A DNA stretch of 59,408 nucleotides from Paenibacillus ginsengihumi DSM 21568 (GCF_000380965.1 NZ_KB905555.1:86047-145454); one strand, 5' to 3'. Shown: positions 34,804-43,954, counted from the stretch's first letter. The notes: generated from the sequence alone by a model not told the origin. Translations and numbers: made by a program.

Positions 34804-34841
34804 TATGGAGATATTAAAAAAACAGACGGAGTGATGGGAAC

Positions 34842-37142
34842 ATGAGTTCGATATTGACCGGCAATTTGGGATACCCGAGAATCGGGGAGAGCAGGGAGTG
34901 GAAAAAAGCGCTGGAGGCGTTCTGGTCCTCCGCGATCGACGAACCGGAACTGCAGCGGCGGATGAAGGAGCTGCGGCTGCGCCATCTCAAGGTGCAGCAG
35001 GACAAAGGCATCGACCTGATTCCGGTAGGCGACTTCACATTGTACGACCAGGTGCTGGATACGGCCGCCATGTTCGGAATCGTGCCGAAGCGGTTCGCGT
35101 ATGCCGGCGGGCCTGTGCCGCTGTCCGTTTATTTTGCGATGGCGCGGGGCAGCGAGGGCGCGCCGGCCTGCGAAATGACGAAATGGTTCAATACCAATTA
35201 CCATTACATTGTGCCGGAGCTGGGCGAGGCGACTCCCGCGCTGACGGAAAACAAGCCGCTCATCGCATACCGCGAGGCGAAGGCGGAGCTCGGCATCGAA
35301 GGGAGGCCGGTGCTGATCGGGCTGTACACGTTCTTGACGTTGGCCAAATGCCCTGCCGGTCAGTTGGACGATTACATCGCCCGGCTGCTGCCTCTGTATG
35401 CGCAGATCGTTACCGAGCTGGAGCGGGAAGGTGTGCAGTGGCTGCAAATCGACGAGCCGGCCTTGGTCTGCTCGATCGGCAAGGACGACATGAGGCGAAT
35501 CGCATTCATTTACGATAAGCTGCACGAAGCCGCCCCGGGCCTGCGCATCATGCTGCAGACGTACTTCGACGCGCTGGAGCATTACGAGGAGACGGTTTCG
35601 CTGCCGGTGCAGGGCATCGGGCTCGATCTGGTGCGCGGCTGGGAGCGGACGATGCGACAGCTTGCCGAGCACGGTTTTCCGGAGGATAAGGCGCTCGGCG
35701 CCGGGCTGATCGACGGGCGGAATATTTGGGCCGCCGATCTGAAGGCGAAGCTTGTCCAGCTGGAAGGCGTAGCTCGGTATGTCGCTCCGCAGCGCTTGAT
35801 CGTTCAGCCGTCGTGCAGCCTGCTGCATGTGCCGGTGACAGTGCGGCGCGAGACGAAGCTGGATGCCGGGATGAGGGAGGCGCTGGCCTTCGCCGACGAG
35901 AAGCTCGACGAGCTCGTGCTGCTGGCGAAGGCGGCGTCCGGGGAGCGCAGCGAGCGCGTCGACAGCCGGCTGGAAGCAAGTGCGCAGGCGGTCCGCCGCC
36001 TGCAGACGTCGCCGTGGCGGGTCAAAAGCGGCGTCCGGGAAGCGGCGCTGCACATCGGACAGCAGCCGGCGGAACGATCGGCGCCATTCGCCAAGCGGCG
36101 ACAGGTCCAGCAGCGCAAGTGGCAGCTTCCATTCCTGCCGACGACGACGATCGGCAGCTTCCCGCAAACGGCCGAGGTGCGGCAGGCGCGCAGCCGCTGG
36201 AGAAGCGGCGATTGGACGGACGCGCAGTACGAGGCGTTCGTTCAGGAGCGCATCCGGGAATGGATCGGCATTCAGGAGCAGCTCGGGCTGGACGTGCTCG
36301 TTCACGGTGAATTCGAGCGCACGGATATGGTCGAGTATTTCGGCGAGAAGCTGGGCGGCTTCCTTTTCACCCAGAACGGGTGGGTGCAATCGTACGGCTC
36401 GCGCTGCGTCAGACCGCCGATCATTGTGGGCGACGTCGAATTCATTAGCCCGATGACGGTCAAGGAATCGGTATACGCCCAATCGTTGACCGAGAAGCCG
36501 GTGAAGGGCATGCTGACCGGACCGGTAACGATCCTGAACTGGTCGTTCGTCAGGGACGATCTGCCGCGCGAGCAGGTCGCTTATCAGATTGCGCTGGCGC
36601 TGCGCCAGGAAGTGAAGGCGCTGGAAGAGGCCGGCATCGGCATGATTCAGGTCGACGAGCCGGCGCTGCGCGAAGGGCTGCCGCTCAAGCGGCAGGATTG
36701 GGCGCGCGAGCTCGAGTGGGCGGTTCGCGCTTTCCGGCTGACGACGTCGACGGTCGCTCCGGAGACGCAAATTCATACGCATATGTGCTACTGCGAATTC
36801 CACGATATTATCGACGCCATCCGCGCCCTGGACGCCGACGTCATCTCGATCGAAACGTCGCGGAGCCACGGCGAGCTGCTGCACAGCTTCGAGGAGCACA
36901 CCTACGATCAGGGGATCGGTCTCGGCGTATACGACATTCACAGCCCGCGCGTTCCTCCTGTGGAGGAGATGGTCCGCATCATCGAGCGTTCGCTAGCGGT
37001 GCTCGATCCCGAGCTGTTCTGGGTCAATCCGGATTGCGGGCTGAAGACGAGGGGAACCCGGGAAACGATCGCCTCGCTGCGCCATATGGTCGAAGCGGCG
37101 AAGCTCGTTCGGGAGAAGCAGTCGGGGCCGGCGAAGCCTTGA
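34842..37142 (+). CDS. metE: Cobalamin-independent methionine synthase
   Basis: A 766-aa MetE, which transfers the methyl group of 5-methyltetrahydropteroyl-polyglutamate to homocysteine. The N-terminal barrel begins SSILTGNLGYPRIGESREWK. The catalytic barrel shows TTTIGSFPQTAEVR near residue 435 and the zinc ligands in HMCYCEFHD near 645 (His and Cys) and NPDCGLKTR near 727 (Cys). Length is normal for the family. Expression is controlled by the B12 riboswitch upstream. The reading frame continues in phase beyond the stop into a relic of another gene. Confidence 0.95.
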   Translation: MSSILTGNLGYPRIGESREWKKALEAFWSSAIDEPELQRRMKELRLRHLKVQQDKGIDLIPVGDFTLYDQVLDTAAMFGIVPKRFAYAGGPVPLSVYFAMARGSEGAPACEMTKWFNTNYHYIVPELGEATPALTENKPLIAYREAKAELGIEGRPVLIGLYTFLTLAKCPAGQLDDYIARLLPLYAQIVTELEREGVQWLQIDEPALVCSIGKDDMRRIAFIYDKLHEAAPGLRIMLQTYFDALEHYEETVSLPVQGIGLDLVRGWERTMRQLAEHGFPEDKALGAGLIDGRNIWAADLKAKLVQLEGVARYVAPQRLIVQPSCSLLHVPVTVRRETKLDAGMREALAFADEKLDELVLLAKAASGERSERVDSRLEASAQAVRRLQTSPWRVKSGVREAALHIGQQPAERSAPFAKRRQVQQRKWQLPFLPTTTIGSFPQTAEVRQARSRWRSGDWTDAQYEAFVQERIREWIGIQEQLGLDVLVHGEFERTDMVEYFGEKLGGFLFTQNGWVQSYGSRCVRPPIIVGDVEFISPMTVKESVYAQSLTEKPVKGMLTGPVTILNWSFVRDDLPREQVAYQIALALRQEVKALEEAGIGMIQVDEPALREGLPLKRQDWARELEWAVRAFRLTTSTVAPETQIHTHMCYCEFHDIIDAIRALDADVISIETSRSHGELLHSFEEHTYDQGIGLGVYDIHSPRVPPVEEMVRIIERSLAVLDPELFWVNPDCGLKTRGTRETIASLRHMVEAAKLVREKQSGPAKP

Positions 37143-37511
37143 AGCGCGCTTGCAGCGCCGGCGCCGAGCATCTCTGCCGCTTATCCGGCACAGGCGTCCA
37201 TTCAGCCGAAGACGCTGAACGCCAAGAGCAATGGCAACAAAGTTACGGCAAGCGTGAAGCTCCCCGAAGGCTACGATGCATCCATGATCGAGCCGAACAG
37301 CCTCGCTGTCTTCGTCGCGGGAAGCAGCCGCACCGTTCCCGGTGTCATAAAGCAGACCGGAAGCGGCCGCAAAGCGATGCTCGAGTTCGACAGGCAGCAG
37401 CTTATTGCGGCGCTGCAGGATCGCTCAGGACCGGTCGCGCTGACCATTACCGGAGCGTTCGGCGACGGCCAACGGTTTGCCGGCAGCGATACGATTACCG
37501 TCAAACATTAA
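37143..37511 (+). pseudogene. 3' relic of a secreted protein, in phase with metE
   Basis: Starting with the codon after the metE TGA, the same frame stays open for 122 codons and reads SALAAPAPSISAAYPAQA, like the end of a signal peptide. Next comes IQPKTLNAKSNGNKVTASV and a beta-rich domain ending DTITVKH. There is no start codon with a ribosome site. It looks like the C-terminal end of a secreted or surface protein whose 5' part was lost. A GTG at 37254 could start an 85-aa product but has no ribosome site. A terminator follows. Confidence 0.6.
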
Positions 37512-37524
37512 ATGTTCGTCGGAA

Positions 37525-37548
37525 GGACGGCCTGCGGGCCGTTCTTTT
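37525..37548 (+). terminator. Terminator after metE and the relic
   Basis: GGACGGCC (37525-37532) pairs with GGCCGTTC (37537-37544) around TGCG, one G-T pair, followed by TTTT. Confidence 0.7.
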
Positions 37549-37695
37549 GCGTTGTATCAGCACATCATTGGCAGCCAAGATGATGTCTTTAACGGTATTG
37601 GCCGACGTTTTTTCCCGGGAAAAGGACGGATGCGGAAGCAAAACGCGCCCCAATGAAGTATCGTATAGTAATCGATCGCCGAGGAGGAAGGCCCT

Positions 37696-37851
37696 GTGAA
37701 GTGGAGCACGCTGTGGAAGGAAGGGTATAAAATATTGACGGATGACAAGCAGATTCAACAAATGTTTAAGGACTTCGCCGTAATGGAAAAGGAGCTGAAG
37801 CAAGCGGTTAAACAGACGGATGCATTGAAAGAGCGCTGGAAGGATGCGTAA
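37696..37851 (+). CDS. Small hypothetical protein, 51 aa
   Basis: A 51-codon frame starting GTG with GAGGAGGAAGG about ten bases upstream. The product is helical and charged, reading KWSTLWKEGYKILTDDKQIQ at its start and ending KERWKDA, with no membrane segment. The ribosome site and helix-like pattern of charged and hydrophobic residues suggest a real small protein. Family unknown. A small hairpin, GCCCGT/ACGGGC, follows at about 37859. Confidence 0.5.
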   Translation: MKWSTLWKEGYKILTDDKQIQQMFKDFAVMEKELKQAVKQTDALKERWKDA

Positions 37852-38098
37852 AAGCAAAAGCCCGTAACAAGACGGGCAAAACAAGAGCCCTGCCCATGCC
37901 GACGACGCCGAGAAAAGCGGGCCAGGAGGGGGCGAGTGACAGCGGAGAGGAGGATCGCGGACGGCGGCGGGAGACGGGACGGCTGGATGCTTGCCGAAAA
38001 AGGGGTTTCCCCTATACTTTGCAGGGGTTGCCCCCATTGCAAAATCACAGCGTCCGGTATAATGGGAATAGGGCCAAAAAAGTAGGGGGGGAATGACG

Positions 38099-39235
38099 AT
38101 GAACGCATCATCAACGGCCTGGTCGTCGCGGTTCGCCGACAGCTTCGTAAGCGGTTATCCGCTGCTTGGAGACCATCCGCATCTTTCGCCGAGATGGCAA
38201 TATGAAAACGGATGCATGTTGAAGGCGATGGAGCGGATGTACGAATATACGAAGGACGAGCGGTATTTTCAGTACATACAGACGAATATGGACCGGTTTA
38301 TTCGGGAAGACGGCTCGATCGACAGTTACACGCTCGAGGACTACAATCTGGATCAAATATGCCAGGGGAAGACGCTGTTTCTGCTTCATGCTGCAACCGG
38401 CCAGGCCAAGTACGCCGAGGCGGCCGAGCGGCTAATCGTCCAGCTTAATGGACATCCCCGTACGGAAGAAGGCGGCTTCTGGCATAAGAAGGTATATCCG
38501 TATCAAATGTGGCTGGACGGGCTGTACATGGCTGCGCCGTTCATGGCCCAGTATGCCAAGGCAAGCGGCGATGCGCGCTGGTACGATGAGGCGGTGGAGC
38601 AGCTTGTTATCATGGAGAAGCGGGCCCGCGATCCGCACACGGGCTTGCTGTACCACGCCTACGACGAAAGCCGCGAGCAGCGGTGGGCCGATCCGGTGAC
38701 GGGGCGATCGCCGCATTTTTGGGGCCGGGCGCTGGGCTGGTACATGATGGCGCTGGCGGATGTGCTCGACAGTTTGCCCGTCGATCACCCGCGCCGCGGC
38801 CTGCTGTGCGGCATCTTCGAGCGGCTGGCGCATGCGGTCGCCGCGGTTCAGGAGCCGGAGAGCGGTTTATGGCACCAGGTGCTCGATCAGGGCGGCCGCG
38901 AGGGCAACTATTTGGAGGCAAGCGGCTCGTGCATGTTCGTATATGCGCTGGCGCGCGGCGTGCGGCAGCGATACATCACCCGCGGCCACTGGAAGACGGC
39001 GGAGAAGGGCTGGGCCGGGCTCGTCGGCCGCCTGATCAAGACCGATGCCGAAGGCAATCCGCGCCTGACGCAATGTGTGGCGGTATCGGGGCTCGGCGGC
39101 AACCCGTACCGCGACGGCTCCTACGAATATTATGTCGGCGAGCCGGTCCGCGATGACGATGCCAAAGGGCTGGCGCCGCTCATCATGGCTGCGCTGGAGA
39201 TCGAAGCCGGCTTGAATGCGATGCGATCGGTATAA
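38099..39235 (+). CDS. GH105 unsaturated rhamnogalacturonyl/glucuronyl hydrolase
   Basis: A 378-aa (alpha/alpha)6-barrel hydrolase of family GH105 (YteR/YesR-like), which removes the unsaturated uronic acid left by pectin lyases. The catalytic Asp lies in YPYQMWLDGLYMAAPF near residue 143. No signal peptide is present, so it acts in the cytoplasm on imported oligosaccharides. The ATG at 38093 is one base from AGGGGGGG; the one at 38099 has seven bases spacing and is chosen. No other pectin genes are nearby. Confidence 0.88.
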   Translation: MNASSTAWSSRFADSFVSGYPLLGDHPHLSPRWQYENGCMLKAMERMYEYTKDERYFQYIQTNMDRFIREDGSIDSYTLEDYNLDQICQGKTLFLLHAATGQAKYAEAAERLIVQLNGHPRTEEGGFWHKKVYPYQMWLDGLYMAAPFMAQYAKASGDARWYDEAVEQLVIMEKRARDPHTGLLYHAYDESREQRWADPVTGRSPHFWGRALGWYMMALADVLDSLPVDHPRRGLLCGIFERLAHAVAAVQEPESGLWHQVLDQGGREGNYLEASGSCMFVYALARGVRQRYITRGHWKTAEKGWAGLVGRLIKTDAEGNPRLTQCVAVSGLGGNPYRDGSYEYYVGEPVRDDDAKGLAPLIMAALEIEAGLNAMRSV

Positions 39236-39260
39236 CGGCAAAGACGCTGCGATAAAGACG

Positions 39261-39288
39261 AACCCTTGGCGAGATGCCAAGGGTTTCC
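39261..39288 (+). terminator. Terminator after the GH105 gene
   Basis: AACCCTTGGC (39261-39270) pairs with GCCAAGGGTT (39276-39285) around GAGAT and is followed by TCC. Confidence 0.75.
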
Positions 39289-39381
39289 TGCGTATTTCGT
39301 CAAGAAGTTGCAAATTGCAATCGACTGGAAAATATGAAACAATAAAAATATGAGAGATTAGCGAGCGGAAGAGGGAGCGGC

Positions 39382-40110
39382 GTGGAGTATCATTTTGCGA
39401 GAGAGAAAGAAAATTATGAAGATTTTGCGAGCGGCCGGGTGCTCTACAGCGCGCCGGGGCTGACCTCGTTCCCGGTGCGGCTGGCCGCGGAATTGTACGG
39501 GCGGTGCCGCCGCGCCCTGGAGCGCCAGGGAGTCCAGGGGCCGTATACGCTGTACGATCCTTGCTGCGGCGGAGGATATTTGCTGACGGTCATCGGCTTT
39601 ATGTACGGGGAGTCGATCGCGCGCCTCTGCGCCTCCGATCTGGACGCGCGGGCGGTCGAGGTCGCCAGCCGCAATTTGGCTTTGCTGAGCGCGGCGGGAC
39701 TGGAGCGGCGAATCGGGGAGCTTCGGGCGATGCTGGAGGCGTACGGCAAGCCGTCGCACCGGGAAGCGCTGGACAGCGCGCAGCGGCTGCGGAACAGGCT
39801 GGAGGCAGGCGGCCGCACGATGGATACCGTTTGCTTTCAGGCGGATATCGCAGCGGATACGGAGCGGATTCGACAGCATGCCGGCAGCGCTCATATCGTC
39901 ATCACCGATGTGCCGTACGGCGGGCTGGTGCAGTGGCAAAGCGGCGGCGGGATGGAACTCTTGCTGAGCCGGCTGCATGCCGTTCTGCAAGGCCCGGCTG
40001 TCGTTGCCGTCGTCGCAGACAAAAGCCAAAAAATCAGGCACGAGCAGTTTCGCCGAATCGAGCACTTAAAGATCGGGAAGCGGCATGCGGCGATATTGGA
40101 GCCGTTGTAA
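39382..40110 (+). CDS. AviRa-like rRNA methyltransferase
   Basis: A 242-aa SAM-dependent methyltransferase. It begins EYHFAREKENYEDFASGRVL, with the SAM-binding motif LYDPCCGGGYLLTVIG near residue 56 and a DVPYGGLVQW catalytic-type loop near 174. The order and the Cys-rich GGG motif resemble AviRa, which methylates 23S rRNA and gives resistance to avilamycin (orthosomycin) in its producer. Whether this homologue modifies the same base is not known. The start is GTG behind GAGGGAG with a short four-base spacer. It stands alone. Confidence 0.7.
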   Translation: MEYHFAREKENYEDFASGRVLYSAPGLTSFPVRLAAELYGRCRRALERQGVQGPYTLYDPCCGGGYLLTVIGFMYGESIARLCASDLDARAVEVASRNLALLSAAGLERRIGELRAMLEAYGKPSHREALDSAQRLRNRLEAGGRTMDTVCFQADIAADTERIRQHAGSAHIVITDVPYGGLVQWQSGGGMELLLSRLHAVLQGPAVVAVVADKSQKIRHEQFRRIEHLKIGKRHAAILEPL

Positions 40111-40157
40111 GCGGCAGATTTTGGAGTCACTGTAAGCGGCATTTGATTAATGATACA

Positions 40158-40175
40158 TATAATTAACGTCGTTAA
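40158..40175 (+). promoter_or_regulatory. -10 box and palindromic operator before the YhdH-type reductase
   Basis: TATAAT at 40158-40163 runs into the palindrome TTAACGTCGTTAA (40163-40175), so a repressor bound there would block transcription start. A related word, CCGTTAA, recurs near 40207. No -35 of good quality is visible. Confidence 0.45.
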
Positions 40176-40261
40176 CTACATAGAGGATAGCGATATGGTT
40201 AATTCCGTTAAATATTAATGAAACTAACGATCTGTGCGAGGCCAAAAAGGAGGAACGATCG

Positions 40262-41257
40262 ATGGTATCATCTTTCAACGCTTTTCTGGTTCGCCAGGAG
40301 GAAAACGGCGTAACTGCCGGCATGACGACGCTCGCGCTGGACGATTTGCCCGCGGGCGACGTGCTCGTCGAGGTGCATTATTCCAGCGTGAATTACAAGG
40401 ATGCGCTGGCCTGCAGCCCGGACGGCCGTGTCGCCCGCCGTTATCCGCTCATCCCGGGGATCGATTTGGCTGGCGTCGTGCTGTCCTCGGCGAACCCGCG
40501 CTTTCGCGAAGGCGACGAGGTCATTGCGACAGGCTACGAGCTCGGCGTTTCCCATGCCGGAGGATACAGCCCTTATACACGCCTGCCTGGCGATTGGCTC
40601 GTTCCGCTGCCGGACGGGATGACGCTGAAGGAGGCAATGATCTATGGGACGGCAGGATTTACCGCCGCCTTGTCGGTCCATCGGATGGAGCAGTGCGGCA
40701 TTCGTCCGGACGGCGGCAAGCTGCTTGTGACGGGTGCGACCGGGGGTGTCGGCAGCATGGCGGTATCGATGCTGAGCAGACGCGGCTACGAGGTGACCGC
40801 CAGCACGGGCAAAGCGGCGGAACGCGACTATTTGACCATGCTGGGGGCACGGGAAATTATCTCCCGGGACGAGGTCAGCGGAGGGGAGCGGAAAGCGCTC
40901 GGCAAAGCGCGCTGGCAGGGCGCCGTCGATCCGGTCGGCGGCGGGACGCTTGCCGCGCTGCTCAGCCAAATCAGCTACGGCGGCTGCGTGGCTGTGAGCG
41001 GGCTGACCGGCGGATCGGCGGTGGAGACGACCGTCTTCCCGTTCATTCTCCGCGGCGTCAGCCTGCTGGGCATCGATTCGGTGTACTGCCCGAAGGACGT
41101 CAGGGAAGAGATATGGCGCAGACTGGCAACCGATTTGCGCCCGCGCGATCCGGCCCTTCTGCTTGAGCGCGAAATTGCGCTTGAGGAATTGCCGGATGCC
41201 TTGGCCGCCATTCGCGGCGGGCAGGCGCGCGGCCGGACGGTCGTCAAGTGCCGCTAG
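40262..41257 (+). CDS. Zinc-free NADPH:quinone / acrylyl-CoA reductase (YhdH-AcuI family)
   Basis: A 331-aa medium-chain dehydrogenase/reductase of the YhdH/AcuI group. The N-terminal domain has HYSSVNYKDALA near residue 39 and PGIDLAGVV near 63. The NADPH-binding motif TGATGGVGSMA is near residue 157. The zinc ligands of alcohol dehydrogenases are missing, as is normal for this group. Known members reduce acrylyl-CoA or similar activated double bonds. AAGGAGG lies upstream, and a palindromic operator near the -10 suggests regulation, perhaps by a TetR-type repressor not encoded here. Confidence 0.85.
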   Translation: MVSSFNAFLVRQEENGVTAGMTTLALDDLPAGDVLVEVHYSSVNYKDALACSPDGRVARRYPLIPGIDLAGVVLSSANPRFREGDEVIATGYELGVSHAGGYSPYTRLPGDWLVPLPDGMTLKEAMIYGTAGFTAALSVHRMEQCGIRPDGGKLLVTGATGGVGSMAVSMLSRRGYEVTASTGKAAERDYLTMLGAREIISRDEVSGGERKALGKARWQGAVDPVGGGTLAALLSQISYGGCVAVSGLTGGSAVETTVFPFILRGVSLLGIDSVYCPKDVREEIWRRLATDLRPRDPALLLEREIALEELPDALAAIRGGQARGRTVVKCR

Positions 41258-41587
41258 CGCGATTCGTCAGTCCCCGATCCGAAGGCTGCGGCTTGCGGCT
41301 TGGTGAGCATCGCCGTCACAGGTGTACAGACTCGGCATTCCCGCTTGGCATATGCGGTTATCGCCGGGCTATACAGGCAGAGGCTAGCGGCTCGGCGGGC
41401 ATCGTTGTCGCAGGGCTAACCGGACTTGGCAAGCATGGTTCCCGCCCGGCTGTGTGGGGTTCGCTAGGTCGCGCCGAAAAAACATCGTCCGGATCAAGCA
41501 AAATCGCTGCGCGGGCCGGCAAGCCGGCCGAATGCCGCGCGCTTCCAGAAGACATGCCGCTCTTCGATTTGTGCGCAGCGCGAGCGA
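41258..41587. other. Gene-free region between the reductase and a minus-strand gene
   Basis: No gene is supported in these 330 bases. A diverged direct repeat of about 35 bases is visible (GCGGCTTGGTGAGCATCG near 41295 and GCGGCTCGGCGGGCATCG near 41387, with a weaker third unit around 41357). It has no obvious role. Confidence 0.4.
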
Positions 41588-41896
41588 TTAGCGGCCCCGC
41601 TTGGGCCGTCTGCCGATTTCCTCGGTCACGACGTAGGCGAGATCGTCGTTGCCGAACAGCGACAAGACGCCGAGCACGGTATCGTCCGGCACTTCGCCGG
41701 CCTCCTCTTTCGGGACGGTCTGCTCGATTGCCTGCTGCAGCGCCGGATTGGCGCCTTGTCCGGGATATGCGCGGGCGTACACTTCCGCCGGGTCGAGCCC
41801 GTTGTTGACGCACCACTGGGCGAACACGAGGATCATCATCTGCTCGTCGCGCTCATAGTTGCGTATGATTCGTTCTTCCAACTCTTTGGAATTCAT
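41588..41896 (-). CDS. Conserved hypothetical protein, 102 aa
   Basis: A 102-aa soluble acidic protein beginning MNSKELEERIIRNYERDEQM and ending in a basic RRPKRGR tail. I know it only as a conserved unknown of Paenibacillus type. An earlier TTG is in frame but lies inside the AAAGGAG ribosome site. The ATG at 41896 is about twelve bases after that site and is preferred. It is alone on the minus strand. Confidence 0.6.
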   Translation of the reverse strand: MNSKELEERIIRNYERDEQMMILVFAQWCVNNGLDPAEVYARAYPGQGANPALQQAIEQTVPKEEAGEVPDDTVLGVLSLFGNDDLAYVVTEEIGRRPKRGR

Positions 41897-42061
41897 GGCG
41901 CATGCAATCTCCTTTTTTTGCAAAGTCAGATTTATTTATTATAGCGGAAGCAGCTTCGGCCGCTCAATAACGCAATACCGCATACTTGCGGAAGAACGCC
42001 TTGTCAACGCGATGCGCGTCGGGGTTATTTGGGCACTGAGAAGTGGTTAAGGATGATCATC

Positions 42062-42403
42062 ATGAAGCTGGAGGAGGTCGCCCGCCTTCCCGGCCGCGGG
42101 TGCGTGTTCATTGCCAGCCCTGTTGACCGGGATTCGATAGACCATCGTCAACTGAAAGATTGGGCTGGCTCGCCTATTGCGGTTCGTCAGGCGAACGGAA
42201 CCGAACGGGACTGGGAGGCGACCGGGGTCAGCTTGTCCTTCTCCATCGCCGGAAGCCCGCTCGTCGGCCTCAGCATCAGAGGCGAAGCAAGCGCGGAGCT
42301 GATCCGAAAAGGCTCCATCATCACCAAAAAGGAGCTTTCGTCACTTATAAAGCAAGCAAAAACATCAGGTCATCCGTCACTAAGCTTTAAACAATATGTA
42401 TAA
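42062..42403 (+). CDS. Conserved hypothetical protein, 113 aa
   Basis: A 113-aa protein reading MKLEEVARLPGRGCVFIASP at its start, with a beta-rich central part (VSLSFSIAGSPLVGLSI). No signal peptide or membrane segment. TTAAGGATG lies about ten bases before the ATG at 42062, and two earlier in-frame starts are less well placed. The family is unknown to me beyond a general likeness to Paenibacillus conserved proteins. Confidence 0.5.
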   Translation: MKLEEVARLPGRGCVFIASPVDRDSIDHRQLKDWAGSPIAVRQANGTERDWEATGVSLSFSIAGSPLVGLSIRGEASAELIRKGSIITKKELSSLIKQAKTSGHPSLSFKQYV

Positions 42404-42577
42404 TTTCATCAGCATTGCAGCTGGAATTGGGGTAATACACGCACCTTGTACATCCAGTAAAATATTGTATGATAAAAGGGACAGACGATTGGGGGAGATG
42501 GATAGATTGCGAGATACCCGCTGTGCCAAGTGCAGCGAGATCGCATGCGACGAATCACCCTAAGGAGGCCGCAAGAG

Positions 42578-43546
42578 ATGGAATATCGTACGCTTGGAAG
42601 AACCGGCATTCAAGTTTCCAGGTTATGTCTCGGCACGATGTCGTTTGGCGGCACTGCCGACGAAGAAACGTCCGCAGCCATGTTCTGGCGCTGCCGCGAG
42701 CTGGGCGTCAATTTCTTCGACACGGCTAACGTGTATAACGAAGGCCGCTCCGAGGAAATATTGGGAAGGCTGATCAAGAGCTGCCGCGATGAGGTGGTGC
42801 TGACATCCAAAGTATGTCAGCCGGTCGGGACCGGCGCGAACGATCGCGGCTTATCCCGCCGGCACATCATGCTGGAAGTCGAAAAAAGCTTGAAGCGGCT
42901 GAACACCGACAGGCTGGATCTTTACTTCGTCCATCATTTCGATTCGCATACAGCGATGGAGGAAACGCTGCGGGCGCTGGATGATCTGCAGCGGCAGGGG
43001 AAAATTTTGCACCCGGCCGTCAGCAACTGGGCGGCGTGGCAGATCGCCAAGGCGCTCGGCATTTCGGCCAAGGACAGCTTGGCGCGCTTCGAATGCATCC
43101 AGCCGATGTACAATCTCGTCAAACGGCAGGCGGAGGTCGAGCTTCTTCCGCTGGCGGCGTCGGAGCAGCTCGGCGTCATCCCGTACAGCCCGCTCGGCGG
43201 AGGGCTGCTTACCGGCAAATACGGGGCGGGCCGCAGACCGGCGCAGGGCCGGCTCATCGAGCAGCAGATGTACGGCCGGCGCTACGGCGACAGCCGCTAT
43301 TACGAAATCGCCGACCGGTTCTCCGCCTATGCCTGCGAGCGCGGGGTGCATCCCGCGACGCTGGCCGTCGCGTGGGTAATGTCCCACCCGGCGGTGACGG
43401 CGCCGATCATCGGAGCACGCAGCATCGAACAGCTCGAGCCCTTGCTCGCCGCGCTGCAGCTGAACATGACGCCGGAGTGGCGGGAGGAAATCTCGCAGCT
43501 GTCCGATGCGCCCCCGCCAGCCACCGACCGCAGCGAGGAGGCGTAG
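42578..43546 (+). CDS. Aldo/keto reductase
   Basis: A 322-aa NADPH-dependent aldo/keto reductase of normal length. The family start MEYRTLGRTGIQVSRLCLGT is followed by the catalytic Asp in FFDTANVYNEG with Tyr, Lys in VVLTSKV and His in YFVHHFD (near residue 116). A C-terminal cofactor motif PIIGARSIEQLE is near residue 280. AAGGAGG lies nine bases before the ATG. The physiological substrate is unknown. A hairpin at 43685-43715 (CCAGGCGCGA with TCGCGCCTGG) without T-run follows at a distance. Confidence 0.88.
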   Translation: MEYRTLGRTGIQVSRLCLGTMSFGGTADEETSAAMFWRCRELGVNFFDTANVYNEGRSEEILGRLIKSCRDEVVLTSKVCQPVGTGANDRGLSRRHIMLEVEKSLKRLNTDRLDLYFVHHFDSHTAMEETLRALDDLQRQGKILHPAVSNWAAWQIAKALGISAKDSLARFECIQPMYNLVKRQAEVELLPLAASEQLGVIPYSPLGGGLLTGKYGAGRRPAQGRLIEQQMYGRRYGDSRYYEIADRFSAYACERGVHPATLAVAWVMSHPAVTAPIIGARSIEQLEPLLAALQLNMTPEWREEISQLSDAPPPATDRSEEA

Positions 43547-43684
43547 GCGAGGGCCGGACAGGCCGCGGCGGCTGGTCGAAGCGCGGGAGCGATTAGGCCG
43601 AGCGGGGCCGCCCGCGTATCGAAAGGAAGCAACGCTTGCACGTTCTCCCGCTCCTATGATCGCATCTTATCCATCGCAGCTCAT

Positions 43685-43715
43685 CCAGGCGCGACGGTTA
43701 TCCGATCGCGCCTGG
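43685..43715. other. 10-bp hairpin at the edge of the repeat island
   Basis: CCAGGCGCGA (43685-43694) and TCGCGCCTGG (43706-43715) are perfect complements with an 11-base loop. There is no T-run on either side, so its use as a terminator is uncertain. Confidence 0.45.
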
Positions 43716-43871
43716 GTAATAGGGGGAAGAACGCGATCGTCATTATGAACAAAACTGTACTTTTCTCCATTAATAGTTAATTATATTAATTATTATCTCC
43801 ATTAAATTCGTGAGCGATATGAACATGAAACTCGTCGGCCAGGTTAAGCGGATTGAGCTAAATCGACCAAA

Positions 43872-43899
43872 AGGCTACATAACTAAAATTATGTATCCT
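43872..43899. other. dif-like site 1 (11-6-11)
   Basis: Left arm AGGCTACATAA, six-base centre CTAAAA, right arm TTATGTATCCT. The inner halves CATAA and TTATGT match the core of XerC and XerD half-sites as I remember them from E. coli dif. This is the weakest of three copies. Confidence 0.45.
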
Positions 43900-43946
43900 T
43901 GAATGAACAACAATAGACGTTTTTCTTAATTTAGAAAAATGGCGTT
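43895..43946 (+). repeat. R2 repeat, partial copy 2
   Basis: ATCCTTGAATGAACAACAAT followed by the linker ATAGACGTTTTTCTTAATTT matches the 3' part of R2 copy 1. The nested hairpin part is absent. It overlaps the right edge of dif-like site 1 by five bases. Confidence 0.55.
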
Positions 43947-43954
43947 GAACTGAA

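Noticed and set aside
41290-41450. Decayed gene in the gap after the YhdH-type reductase
   Set aside because: No frame carries recognisable protein; a diverged short direct repeat explains the local similarity.
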